Source of the DNA: Paramecium sonneborni
Lineage: Eukaryota > Ciliophora > Oligohymenophorea > Peniculida > Parameciidae
Assembly (NCBI GenBank): GCA_905182985.1
Contig: CAJJDN010000076.1
Location: 115,522 to 179,521, forward strand
Length of the DNA: 64,000 bases
Reading direction: 5' to 3'
A model generated the notes under the pieces. It searched no databases and had not been told where the DNA came from. It saw only the letters and a list, made by a program, of their open reading frames with translations. Below are positions 1 to 11,927 of this stretch, in pieces; the first letter of the stretch is position 1; each line of letters opens with the position of its first letter. Position numbers and translations under genes: made by a program.

Positions 1-1
1 T

Positions 2-358
2 CTTTTCTTAAGATCAATTGTAACAGCAAGACAATTTAAATTGTTTCTTCCTTAGGCCATAAATCTAAGATAATATGAAATTGTTTACCCAAAAGAATTA
101 CTTGAAATCGATTGAAGTAATGGTCCATTCTCTTTGTTTGTAACACCAACCTATGTGAAATTACTCTTAAAGAAGTCATATGTAGTTGATGCAAATTTCA
201 AAGCTAGTTTCTTATTTGTTGTATTTCCTGTTATGTACATAAAGATGTAGAAAAGGAAGACCAAAAATCCGATGCATTCATATGGGTAATTGTTTGGTAG
301 TTGTTTTACAAAAGAAATATAATCAAACTAAATTTGTGTTTAATTATCTTCCATTTGA
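2..358 (+). pseudogene. ORF fragment with in-frame TGA
   Basis: In frame 2 with TAA/TAG as Gln this stretch is open except for one TGA at 113-115, and it ends at TGA 356-358. The 3' part is hydrophobic (FLFVVFPVMYIKM) and looks like a membrane segment followed by a basic tail. No start codon is visible, so if real it is a C-terminal fragment entering from the left. The TGA sits where no GT...AG mini-intron can remove it. I do not recognise the family. It could be a pseudogene, a sequencing error or a chance frame. Confidence 0.3.
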
Positions 359-1398
359 TAAATTATTAATGAAAATTATTTAAGGATATTTATAAATATA
401 TTTTATATNNNNNNNNNNNNNNNNNNNNNNNNNNNNNNNNNNNNNNNNNNNNNNNNNNNNNNNNNNNNNNNNNNNNNNNNNNNNNNNNNNNNNNNNNNNN
501 NNNNNNNNNNNNNNNNNNNNNNNNNNNNNNNNNNNNNNNNNNNNNNNNNNNNNNNNNNNNNNNNNNNNNNNNNNNNNNNNNNNNNNNNNNNNNNNNNNNN
601 NNNNNNNNNNNNNNNNNNNNNNNNNNNNNNNNNNNNNNNNNNNNNNNNNNNNNNNNNNNNNNNNNNNNNNNNNNNNNNNNNNNNNNNNNNNNNNNNNNNN
701 NNNNNNNNNNNNNNNNNNNNNNNNNNNNNNNNNNNNNNNNNNNNNNNNNNNNNNNNNNNNNNNNNNNNNNNNNNNNNNNNNNNNNNNNNNNNNNNNNNNN
801 NNNNNNNNNNNNNNNNNNNNNNNNNNNNNNNNNNNNNNNNNNNNNNNNNNNNNNNNNNNNNNNNNNNNNNNNNNNNNNNNNNNNNNNNNNNNNNNNNNNN
901 NNNNNNNNNNNNNNNNNNNNNNNNNNNNNNNNNNNNNNNNNNNNNNNNNNNNNNNNNNNNNNNNNNNNNNNNNNNNNNNNNNNNNNNNNNNNNNNNNNNN
1001 NNNNNNNNNNNNNNNNNNNNNNNNNNNNNNNNNNNNNNNNNNNNNNNNNNNNNNNNNNNNNNNNNNNNNNNNNNNNNNNNNNNNNNNNNNNNNNNNNNNN
1101 NNNNNNNNNNNNNNNNNNNNNNNNNNNNNNNNNNNNNNNNNNNNNNNNNNNNNNNNNNNNNNNNNNNNNNNNNNNNNNNNNNNNNNNNNNNNNNNNNNNN
1201 NNNNNNNNNNNNNNNNNNNNNNNNNNNNNNNNNNNNNNNNNNNNNNNNNNNNNNNNNNNNNNNNNNNNNNNNNNNNNNNNNNNNTGGTAGTTGTTTTACA
1301 AAAGAAATATAATCAAACTAAATTTGTGTTTAATTATCTTCCATTTGATAAATTATTAATGAAAATTATTTAAGGATATTTATAAATATATTTTATAT
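295..1398. repeat. 114-bp direct repeat flanking the N gap
   Basis: Positions 295-408 and 1285-1398 read the same over all visible bases and lie exactly at the two edges of the N run. This is what an unmerged contig overlap looks like and not a biological tandem repeat. Confidence 0.85.
409..1284. other. Assembly gap (876 N)
   Basis: This is a run of N between two pieces of real sequence. The last 114 bases before it (295-408) are the same as the first 114 after it (1285-1398), so the two contigs probably overlap and the true gap may be zero or negative. Confidence 0.97.
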
Positions 1399-2711
1399 TA
1401 TATCAATATATTTATTCATTATTTTTATTATAAAAAGAGTAATATACTAAATTAACTCAACTCAATTACAGTATAAACATAGAACCATTGAAGCTGTTAG
1501 ATAATCAATTAATGACTAGCTAATTTTATGGCATTATTTATAGCCATAGGACTGGATATTAGATGATCTATAAGAATAAAATTATACTAGGGTAAATGGA
1601 AGTTGATATACAAACCAAATATATCAAAACTAGCAAGATTAAGTTTGTAGATCTAACACAAAACATCTTATAATTCTTTTGATAAATAATCCAATCCTTT
1701 TTTACTCATTTAAGCTAAGATTCGTTTTTTGTATCAAACCATTCTGATTCACTTTTACATTAATATATACATAGTATATTATTTATATTAATAGGCCAAA
1801 CGATCAGACACAGGTCAAATTATTATCACATTTTGGGGTAGAGGAAAAAACTTACAATACTCCTTATACAAAATAATTAAAAGGATAATTACTCTTTACT
1901 AGAGTGCTAAATTCTATAAGGATTTTTAAGATATTAATAAAGAAAAAGTAGTATAGATCTACAAGTTGGATTCCTATATATATTTCTTTTTAATAGGTTA
2001 GAGATTAACAAAAATTTGCTATTTCATAAAATTGTCGCGAATATTTGTATTCTATTAATGACAATAATATTAAATTGACTATGAATATTCTCGTGAACGA
2101 ATTTAAATAAAACTTTTCTTTTTTATTATAATATCAGTAAATCAGAACAAAAAATAATCTTACTCATGACAATTAATTATATTTTTAGAAAGGTATTAAT
2201 CGAAATATTTCATTAGCAATACTTTTAAGGATAACAGATTTCACTAATACTTAGCAGATATTCCATTTTTTTCATATTTAGATAAACAAATACAATTGGA
2301 GCATTTAATTTGATAAAAGGGAAAATTTTAATATATTTAACACAAAAATAATTTAATAATTTGATAATATATTAAAATTTTATACATTCATATATATATA
2401 TATAAATAAATAGTTTACGTTTATCATTATATTAAACATCCAATATTCTTATCTGAAAATTTTCTTTAAGACTTCTCATTTTTCGTTGTCAAACCTAATA
2501 TAAAGTGAAAAAGTATAAATAAAAAATGTACCTCTATAATGAATATACCTTAATAAAGCTAATTTTCATTTTAATGGCAAAGGATATTGAAAATAATAGA
2601 GTTATCAATAATACTTATTACATTATCGAGTTGTTTTTGATTAAAGTAATCATTTAAATAAGTAATTACAATTTATTGCTTGATTCAAATTTTTTTTAAT
2701 AATTAATTTTT
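1399..2711. other. Low-coding AT-rich region
   Basis: The stretch is AT-rich with scattered TGA in all frames. Two short plus-strand open pieces (about 1470-1680 and 1795-2060) have a mildly protein-like composition and a 21-nt intron-like GT...TAG lies near 1770-1790, but there is no clear start, no recognised domain and no way to join them confidently. From about 2060 to 2711 I see nothing beyond AT-rich intergenic DNA with a short TA run near 2391-2404. Confidence 0.4.
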
Positions 2712-4864
2712 ATGCATAAAATTTTGAGATCAATCAAATCTGTAAAAGGATCTAGATTTGCTAATAAATTGCCTACCTATTTAGAAAGATTATAGTAATA
2801 AGAAGAAATGGATAGAAAAACCAATTTAGATGTACTTAGAAGAGAAGTTTTCAATGATTCAATCTAATTACCTATTAAATTCGCTGCTTATTATATTACT
2901 AAGTATACTGAATTTTATTAATAGCTAATAGACCTTTTGGGCTGAATTAACAAGATCTATGATTGATGCAAGCAATCATATGATTTTATTTGCAACCAAT
3001 TATATTAATTATGGTAATATTATGATTTATTCATAAGGTCCAAATAAATAATTTCCATATGGAATAGAGAAAGTGAAACATCTGGTAGCTTTAATACCGT
3101 CTGCGTTGTTTCTATACTTTGGAGCATCAATATCATATGAATCATTTCTTAATATTTATAATTATGGTCATTATGTTGGTGAAATACATAGCAATGCTTG
3201 GGGATTAGCTGTATGTGTATTTGAATTATTGAATAGTTATATTTACTATCAATAGGGATAGAAACAAGTGTAGTTTTCAAAAATATAAGAGATGCACAAG
3301 CTGTGGATTCAAGTGATGAAACAAAAAAAGGATTATTAAAATAATTCTTATCTGTATTTTAAAAGAAAGATCCAGTCCTCTAAGCTATTCTTTATGAGAA
3401 TGCTATAACAATGGGATCTACTTTAATCCCTTTATTGTCTTCTGCATTTACATTAATATATCCAACTCATGCATTTGAAATTGTAGGATCATTAGCAATT
3501 GGTTTGATTTAATTGTATGATAAAATGTTTGAAAATATGATAGATAACTTGCTTATCATTTAAGTGCTAAGAATCTTAGTTCTTTGATGGGAGAACAATC
3601 TATAAGTGATTTGGAAGTGAAGAAAATTTNATATATATAAATAAATAGTTTACGTTTATCATTATATTAAACATCCAATATTCTTATCTGAAAATTTTCT
3701 TTAAGACTTCTCATTTTTCGTTGTCAAACCTAATATAAAGTGAAAAAGTATAAATAAAAAATGTACCTCTATAATGAATATACCTTAATAAAGCTAATTT
3801 TCATTTTAATGGCAAAGGATATTGAAAATAATAGAGTTATCAATAATACTTATTACATTATCGAGTTGTTTTTGATTAAAGTAATCATTTAAATAAGTAA
3901 TTACAATTTATTGCTTGATTCAAATTTTTTTTAATAATTAATTTTTATGCATAAAATTTTGAGATCAATCAAATCTGTAAAAGGATCTAGATTTGCTAAT
4001 AAATTGCCTACCTATTTAGAAAGATTATAGTAATAAGAAGAAATGGATAGAAAAACCAATTTAGATGTACTTAGAAGAGAAGTTTTCAATGATTCAATCT
4101 AATTACCTATTAAATTCGCTGCTTATTATATTACTAAGTATACTGAATTTTATTAATAGCTAATAGACCTTTTGGGCTGAATTAACAAGATCTATGATTG
4201 ATGCAAGCAATCATATGATTTTATTTGCAACCAATTATATTAATTATGGTAATATTATGATTTATTCATAAGGTCCAAATAAATAATTTCCATATGGAAT
4301 AGAGAAAGTGAAACATCTGGTAGCTTTAATACCGTCTGCGTTGTTTCTATACTTTGGAGCATCAATATCATATGAATCATTTCTTAATATTTATAATTAT
4401 GGTCATTATGTTGGTGAAATACATAGCAATGCTTGGGGATTAGCTGTATGTGTATTTGAATTATTGAATAGTTATATTTACTATCAATAGGGATAGAAAC
4501 AAGTGTAGTTTTCAAAAATATAAGAGATGCACAAGCTGTGGATTCAAGTGATGAAACAAAAAAAGGATTATTAAAATAATTCTTATCTGTATTTTAAAAG
4601 AAAGATCCAGTCCTCTAAGCTATTCTTTATGAGAATGCTATAACAATGGGATCTACTTTAATCCCTTTATTGTCTTCTGCATTTACATTAATATATCCAA
4701 CTCATGCATTTGAAATTGTAGGATCATTAGCAATTGGTTTGATTTAATTGTATGATAAAATGTTTGAAAATATGATAGATAACTTGCTTATCATTTAAGT
4801 GCTAAGAATCTTAGTTCTTTGATGGGAGAACAATCTATAAGTGATTTGGAAGTGAAGAAAATTT
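2396..4864. repeat. Duplicated 1.23-kb block around a single N
   Basis: Positions 2396-3629 recur as 3631-4864 (shift 1235) with one N at 3630 between them. No difference was seen. The first copy is cut in mid-gene at the N, so this is most simply two overlapping contigs placed end to end. Confidence 0.9.
2712..3629 (+). CDS. SLC30A9-like zinc transporter, truncated assembly copy
   Basis: This is the 5' part of the transporter described at 3947-5586, with the same start, the same two first introns and the same sequence, ending abruptly at the N at 3630. Because the whole surrounding 1.23 kb is repeated without change, it should be treated as a duplicate created by assembly and not as a second gene or a pseudogene. 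Confidence 0.8.
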
Positions 4865-5586
4865 TAGAAATTATTAAATAAAATTAATATGTTGAGAAGA
4901 TATAGAATGAAAAGGCTGTGATGTTAGGAAGTCGGAAATTCAGATTTTCAGCTGAAATAACCTTTAATATAAAAGTATAGATTTAATTGTATTATTATAG
5001 CAAATAAATTAAGACACTGAATCTAAATATTTGGAGAGATTTGACAAAGTAATTTATAGTGAATCATACAGAGATAGAGAGGAATACTTATAAGAATTAT
5101 TAAGAGAAATTTAAGAATATGTTCTTGCTAGTTTACATATATAGGTATTTGTATAAATATTAAATAGATTTAAAAAATTGAAAATTCAATAAGAAATGAA
5201 TTTCCTAATTGCATTCATTTAGATTTTGAAATTAATAATAAATCTTTAGCTGAAACATATTCAATAGATGATGGAAATTGGTTATTTAGAGAAACGTTAT
5301 TAAAATCACCTTTTAAAGTAGAGAAATGGATGCTTGATGAGGTAGATAGATTGATAAAGAAGATAACAAAGAAGAAAAATGAAAGTTACATTGAAACGTA
5401 AGAATTAAATAGAGATTTAGTTATTAATCCTTATGTTCATCGATTTAATATAATTAGTGGCTTGAGATTGAAGATGATGATGAATATCTAAAAATTATTG
5501 AAGATTATAGATTTGAAGAGTTTTAGAATGAATTAAAAGGCATAGAATAAATATTGTAGTCCAATAATTAATCTAAAGGATAATGA
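3947..5586 (+). CDS. SLC30A9/ZnT9-like cation diffusion facilitator
   Basis: A multi-exon gene with at least six GT...AG introns of 20-29 nt. After a basic N-terminus (MHKILRSIKSVKGSR, possibly mitochondrial targeting) come cation-diffusion-facilitator segments: TRSMIDASNHMILFAT, then PYGIEKVKHLVALIPSALFL, which matches the YG(Y/R)...R..ALI.G stretch of ZnT9. Next come ILYENAITMGSTLIP and a C-terminal part with LGSRKFRFSAEITFN and a Glu-rich helical region like the ZnT9 tail. ZnT9 proteins have LLEDTAAV at the metal site; here it reads LYENAIT, with Asn for the usual Asp, so metal binding may be altered. The family call rests on overall layout; ion specificity is inference. The stop is TGA 5584-5586, and a convergent Derlin ends 34 bp further on. 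Confidence 0.7.
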
Positions 5587-5620
5587 ATATATAAGAATAA
5601 TAGCTATTATAATAATTGTA

Positions 5621-6403
5621 TCAAAATGCAAATGCTTAAGCTTCTTCTTAGTTTACAACATTTTACCTATCTAAATTTCTACATAATTTAACTCTAAACA
5701 ATGTAAGAAAACAATAATTACAAAAATTTGGGAGTGCTCAAAAGATGAATACCTTTGAAACAAGGTAATTTAGGAACTATGTAAGCGAAATAGTAATAAG
5801 TATGGCCAATGAATGCACCAATTAAATTTGATTAAATAGATCTGCCTGTTATTATATTGATTAAAATGAAAAACCATACCATATATTATGCTTTGACCGG
5901 TATTATAAACATAACTTAAATATTGAGTGTTAATTTTTACATAATAATGGTCTTTCTTGATTTTGTCTTCCCCAAACATACATTAGAGCTTCTACAAAGT
6001 ATTCGGTTAGAGAATGTTCATTCAACCAAAGTCCAATCGAAGTAATCGTAATAAAATTTAAAAGCAAGTAGTATAAGTAATTTGCAAACCCTGGAAAAGT
6101 ATGTTGTTCTAATGATGATGAAATAGATTAACTAAACTCATTAGCAATTTAATTTACAAAAAGAATAATCTTAAAACTGTAATCAAATCTAATTCTCCAA
6201 AATATAAAATGCTCGTCAATGTTCTCCATGGCTATCATAATTAATTTAAATACTTAAAACGATTCTAGGAATGCCAATTTATAGTTTAAATAGAGATTGG
6301 AGGGCTTCAGATATTAAACATAAGTTGCATAACTCAATATTATACTGCTAATAACAATTATTCTGGTTAATGGAGGAATATCTAGAATATATTCTAATAC
6401 CAT
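5621..6403 (-). CDS. Derlin-family ER membrane protein
   Basis: Derlins are multi-pass ER rhomboid pseudoproteases used in retrotranslocation during ER-associated degradation. The minus-strand model starts MVLEYILDIPPLTR, the usual derlin start (P-P-h-T-R). It continues with FQPWRTLTSILYFGEL (the WR..T..LFFG block), ALMYVWGRQNQERPL (the YVWSRRNP block), a long hydrophobic stretch, then IGAFIGHTYYYF and IHLLSTPKFL, both classic. It ends QEEAQAFAF before TGA (5621-5623). Four introns of 21-26 nt restore frame; the second falls after RLFF. Length is about 225 residues, normal for derlins. As in the family, no rhomboid serine/histidine dyad is visible. Confidence 0.85.
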
Positions 6404-6439
6404 CTTATTTATTAATTATTTATATTATCAAAAATTCAC

Positions 6440-7879
6440 TCAAACATTCCATACTCTATAATTCTCTTATTTTCTATGTAAAGTTTGAGTAAAGTTAATT
6501 GGCTTCAAAATTTAATAGTTTGTAGTTGATTCCTTCGATCCTTTTAATCTCTTTTATAATTGTTCAACTTAAGCCAACAATAAAGGGTTTTACTGAATAC
6601 TTCCTAAATCTTGTATAGATGTGTTTTCTGGTCCAATTACATTCAATAATGGTTTGATTTCAGAAATCGAATTATAACCTAATTTTAATGAATTCAGAAC
6701 GTTATTCCTTTTTAAAGCAACACTTAATAATTAAATAAAATCATTTCCTAATTAATTATGTTCCAAATCTATTTAATATAAATAATAATTTGTTGATATC
6801 ATATTAGCTAGATACTTGCCTGATAAATCATTTAAACCATTATGTTATAAATTTAAATAAATCAGAGACTAATTATTTGACAATCCCTATGCCAATACAT
6901 TTATATGTTCTGACGTAAGAAAACAATACTTTAAAGTTAACTCAGTCAAATGACATTATAAAGATGATAAAGATTAACTGAACTTTTGTAAGTCTTAAAT
7001 AATTGAGTCTTATATTATAACACTTCTCAATGATTTCTAATTTATTGCCAATTTAATCAAAACATCAGCGCCCTTATAATCTGATTGTCCAGATTTAAAG
7101 GCATCTAAACACACATGATATAAGTCAGTCTATTAAGTTAAAGCACTATATAATTAATTTAATGTTATGAGACTATGTGAAAAATTGTTCCTTGAAAAAC
7201 TAATCATAGTAGTAATTTGTATTACTCAAATGATTTGAAATAATTAACTTCTTTAATACTTCCTAAAAATATTTCCATTCCTTTTGGACCTAGTTCATTA
7301 TGACTTAAATCCAAACTTTTTACATGAGTTTGCGAAACAATCAATTTTAATTCGTCACAATACGAATCATCAATCCCATTATTTTTTAATTTCAATGTAT
7401 GTAATGTTCTCATATCTTGTATCTAATCTAAAAATTCTTTAAATGCCAATCTATTAAATTTTTTGTTACCAAAATTGCTTAGATCAATAACCTAATTAAC
7501 TTACAAATCAATATACCTCAATCAAATGATACTGATTTTTAAAATCGATATTTGTTTTTAAGTTATTCTTTGGTCTTGTTTTTGATGGTAATAATTTTGT
7601 TGGCAGTTTTAAATTACTAACAGCATCATAAAAGGTTTAGAATTATTCAGTTTGTTTTTCTTCTTCATTTAATTATGTAAATATAATAGATTTAGCTTAA
7701 GGTAATGTAATTGAATGAGGATTTATTTTTGATTGTGTAACAACTTCATTTTATGTTTGCATAAGAGGTGCTTCAAAACCTGTAGTTTCCTTATATTTAA
7801 TTTTGAGGAACTCAATCATTTTTTCTTATTCTTCGATCTTCTAAATGTATTTCAAATTAGGTCCTAATGATTTATTCAT
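6440..7879 (-). CDS. Leucine-rich-repeat protein (RNI/NLR-type repeats)
   Basis: About 460 residues with two introns (25 and 26 nt). The N-terminal third is polar and Gln-rich and begins MNKSLGPNLKYI. From about residue 120 on there are ribonuclease-inhibitor-type leucine-rich repeats: VIDLSNFGNKKFNRLAF, LHTLKLKNNGIDDSY, VKSLDLSHNELGPKGMEIF, LIYLNLQHNGLNDLSGKYLA, YQIDLEHNQLGND and LNSLKLGYNSISE. Such repeats usually form a protein-binding solenoid; the partner is unknown. It ends ENYRVWNV. The start lies 36 bp from the start of the divergent gene at 7916, so the two probably share a promoter region. Confidence 0.75.
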
Positions 7880-7915
7880 TTATAAAAATTATTTATTAAT
7901 AAATATTTATTAGAA

Positions 7916-8890
7916 ATGAATGAATAAGAGAAGATTACAACTACACTAACTAAGAAAATCTCTGAAGATGAAATGATAAATGAAAAAGAGGTTCTTTAAT
8001 CTCTTTCTTATATAAACTTTAAACTTCTCAATGTAGTATATTTAATTGTATAGCTTTAGACATTAATACTATAGAATAAATAAGAAAACAATGTAATAAT
8101 TTTATTCAAAGCATTGTTAACTATTTTTCAAGATTCTGAAAATTGGATTCCTAAAAATATAAAGGATTGGGCAACCATCTAAAGAACTATTGGACACACA
8201 TCAAAATTCATTCAAATGTTATAAAATTTTAAAAAATATTACATAACAGAGTGTAAAATATTACAAACTTAAGAATTATTACAAGATGTTTTTGTATAAA
8301 AGATATCATAAAGAGCAAACAATCTATTAAAAATTGTTAAATCACTACTTAAATATTATAGCAATCCTTTTAATTAATCATTGAATGAAGATTCTTAATT
8401 AACTGGTAAATTTTAGAATGAACCTCCCTTGAGTCCAATTAGAATTTCAAATCTTATGGAGTAAGACTCAGAAATAATTATGTAAGAATTAATCAAAAAA
8501 GAAAAATTTAGTACAATTTAAAATGAGATCAAATAATCATGTCAAATAAGTAAGATAAGATCAAGAAGTCCAACAACTGCCTCTTCTGGAAGTAAAAGTA
8601 GAACTATTTAATCATGTTAAAATCATAGATTATCTATCCCTATAAGCAATCCTATCAGATAACTAAGTAGTTCCCAATAAAAATTGAATTTCAATATCAA
8701 ATCATAAAGAAAAACAAATAATAATAGAGCATCACTAAAATCTAGTGAAATCTATTTTAGAGAGAGATCACAAACGAATACTCAAAGTAAATTAGATCAA
8801 GTTGAGAAATCACCTATATAAAGAATTAAATAGTAAAGTGCCAAGGATTCATTGTTTATTAAAAAATCAACCCTTAAAAATGGTAAATGA
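7916..8890 (+). CDS. Hypothetical protein, helical N-terminus, Ser-rich tail
   Basis: A single uninterrupted frame of 324 codons with no intron needed. The first half is helical and hydrophobic in places (YINFKLLNVVYLIVQLQ, VIILFKALLTIFQDSENWI). The second half is basic and Ser/Asn-rich (SKIRSRSPTTASSGSKSR), like a disordered phosphorylated tail. It begins MNEQEKITTTLTKK and ends STLKNGK before TGA 8888-8890. No known domain was recognised. Composition differs clearly from flanking AT-rich DNA, which supports it being real. Confidence 0.7.
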
Positions 8891-9241
8891 TTATAAATTT
8901 TTTCATTTTAATATTACTAACAGAAAAGTATTAATCATGAATACTATTAATGCCAAGGCTATAAAATAAATTTAAATTATACCAAATATTGCTTAAAAAA
9001 TAGAGCATATTGTAAATGACAATTTGCAACATTTAAAGTTAATATTAATCCTATCTTCCATAATATAATCGAATTCTTCTCCTTATTAATTTACAAATGG
9101 TGCATTAGCTTTTTAATATTGGAATATTGGAATATCAATTTATTGCATTCACACTCTCTTTTTTATTATATATATATATATAATAAATTTATATTAAAAG
9201 TTCACTTATATAGATAATAAGAATTTTATGTATATTTATTT

Positions 9242-10192
9242 TCATTTCAGCATTTCTTATAACAACTCATCGATTTCCAGTAAGCTTTGATCACATGCAG
9301 ATCCTCTTGTTGTTGCTTTAATTGATGCTTTAACAAAACTCTCATCATATGGATTTCTTATTTATGGTGTCATATCAGTTATTTTATACTTTATTTATGT
9401 ACTTTGATTCAATTATTCATCATCACTAATAGTCTTAGAATTCAATATAGAATAATCTACTCCTTATAATTTTTATTCCTAACTTTAAATAAACATTTAA
9501 CAAATACTTCTCCATGATCTGATTGTTTTTATGGTCCAAATAAAATACATAATTTTATAATGCACCAAATAAATGATGAAAAAACCGATACTACAAATAA
9601 GCATAATAACACTTCTCTATAGTGTAGTTTTATCAATAATTATTTCACTTTCTGGAACTCTTATTTATATGCACTTTGCTTTTATTCATTCGACTTTTCA
9701 AACTATGGAATCGTGTAATTTTATTTTGGAAATTCAGAAACATCTTCTTCTATCAATTCTTGCTACAACACTAAATTAGAATCAAACTCTAGTCTTTCTA
9801 TCTAAAATTGATTAACCCTTTCTTATCCTATCAGAGGTTCTTCTATCAATTACAAAATTGAAATTGGTTTCCGAACTATTCCAATATGCTTTTTTGGATG
9901 TTAGATTCTACAATCAGAAAAAGCAATATTGTGCATTATCATAATCAAAATTATCATCTTTAGCTTTGTTTATTTCTTAAATAAACAATTAAAATATTAT
10001 TATGAAACGATTTTAATCTTGAATAACTTTCATTTATTTCTCATACAAACAGAAAATTTTAACAAAATCAACCTCATAATCTATCCTTACAATCTCTAGA
10101 ATACACATTTACAAAACACCAATATTTTAATTATATTTAACTTAATAAAAAAGGATTTCCTCCATCTCTACATCAGTTAAAGTTTGTGTCAT
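9242..10192 (-). CDS. Hypothetical single-pass membrane protein
   Basis: The C-terminal two thirds are convincing. A polar region (IGIVRKPISILQLIEEPL...LEFDSNLVLQQELIEEDV) precedes one transmembrane helix (LLCLFVVSVFSSFIWCIIK), then a tail ending QSLLEIDELLQEMLK before TGA 9242-9244. A 29-nt intron at the segment after SDHGE is needed. The N-terminal exons, starting MTQTLTDVEMEEILF at 10192, need one or two introns (22 and 33 nt possible) whose exact borders I could not fix. The family is unknown, and the orientation and cellular membrane cannot be told from sequence. Confidence 0.55.
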
Positions 10193-10499
10193 TTATTGAA
10201 AATCTCATTATTCATCTGAATTACCATAAATAATAAATTTAATTAATGCTTCTAAAAAATAATACTTCATTCCTCTTCAAAATTATTATAATTTTGAGAA
10301 AATTTTTATTTATTAAAAATACAAATTGAATGGTTTTGACTAATAAAAGTAATAAAAAATTATTCTCTGAATCAAATTATCCAAAAATTATCAATACTTC
10401 TTGATAATTTAAGTAAAAATAAATTTCTATATAAAATATTATTTCTACATTTATTAATTATTTTAATCAATAAATATTTTTATTTAATTTATTTAATTA
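10193..10499. other. AT-rich intergenic region
   Basis: No open frame with coding character or recognisable signal was seen here. It is upstream of the minus-strand gene at 9242-10192 and probably contains its promoter. Confidence 0.5.
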
Positions 10500-11850
10500 T
10501 AATTTTTTATAAATATAAAAATTCTCAAATATGAATTCTAATTCTTATCAAACATAAGTGAATAAACTGAGGATCAATATTTGATCAAATTTAGAGATTT
10601 TAATAAAAGTTTACAAGAATTGATCTATTATTTTTTACAATTTCTATCATCTTATTATAATTAAATTGATCTACACAATTTTATTTTAATTTATAAAGAT
10701 AACTATTAGAGTGAGTTTATAGAAATTATTTTATTTGATATCACTTTATATTTAATAAGTTCCTCTACATTACTTAGATCGCGGTTTTAAAATAGTAAAT
10801 TTGATGATCGTAATTAACCTTATAATATTGAATAAGGACTATTATTTAGTGATATTAGTATCATTCAAATAAGGAGATTATATTAATTAAATATATCAAT
10901 AAATAATATCGTAGATAGACTCTTATGAAATGTTTAAATTTTCTACTCTCCCTAAATTTAATTCTTAATTATGAATATAAGGTAGCCAGAAGTGTTAATA
11001 CTCATATATAGATATAAAAATTATACTATATTTATAGAATATTTTAAAATATTTTGAGAACTCATCTTTCATTGTATTATATTTTGTTATGATTAAAGTT
11101 CAGTAAATTTGTGAAATTTATTATTTTATTATTGGGAGATGAATGATTAAATGACCATAACAATGTGTATAGTTTGTTTTAAGCTAAATTCTTAAATATA
11201 TGTGAAACAAAAATACAGATTTGCATACTGGTTATATGATTTGCACAATCACACAATAGTACATATTTTTAAAGTTATAGTACTAAATAAGTTTATGATA
11301 ATTGATGGAGAAACGAATTCTAAAAATTTAGTCTTATTTAAAAGCCATAGAATTAGATAGAAAGAAAAAAGTTCTAATAATAGTATTAGAAAAAATAGCT
11401 TTTTGGAGGTTACTTAAAGTAATAGAGAAATAGTTTGAAGATAAGGAATGATTAGTATAGAGTTAGAGTAATATTTATGTTTTAATTTTTAGAATGTAAA
11501 GTAGAACAAAAAAACAGAATGAATGAAGTATAATGAGAAAAGTTCAAATAAAAAGGTCAATTTAAATAGCTCTGTGGAATGTTTGTTGACTTTTAAAAGT
11601 TGAATATGATGGGAATAATTTAGAATAAATAGAGATTATTTGAGAAGAATATTTGAATCAAATTCATAAGGAAAATGCATGATTTAATTAAAGTAATTAA
11701 TTTTAATAAATCATCAATGTGAAATCATAAAGGTATAGTTTTAATTTGTGGTAAATATGTAATATATTTAGAAAATGCTGATAAAGAAGCTAGAATCTTA
11801 TGTTAAAGAACGAATTCATAGAAAAAGAAAGTAAATAATTATAAATTTAA
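10500..11850 (+). pseudogene. Degenerate coding relic, possibly P4-ATPase-like
   Basis: Plus-strand open pieces are separated by TGA and frame shifts that mini-introns do not explain. About 10530-10920 reads as a polar protein-like stretch (EDQYLIKFRDFNKSLQEL). About 11290-11430 contains IDGETNSKNLVLFKS, resembling the DGETNLK motif of P4-type flippase ATPases. About 11700-11840 contains GIVLICGKYVIYLENADKEA. The motif match and the order are suggestive only. No full domain can be assembled, and no D-K-T-G phosphorylation motif was found. Confidence 0.3.
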
Positions 11851-11927
11851 ATTGTTGTTACAACTAATTAAATAAATATAATAATTTTTTTCTTATTTTG
11901 ATATTGAATAACATTTAACATTAATAA

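Noticed and set aside
2396..4864. Recent tandem gene duplication or mobile element as explanation of the 1.2-kb repeats
   Set aside because: All seven repeats end exactly at a single N, have no terminal inverted repeats and cut genes in the middle, so assembly overlap is simpler.
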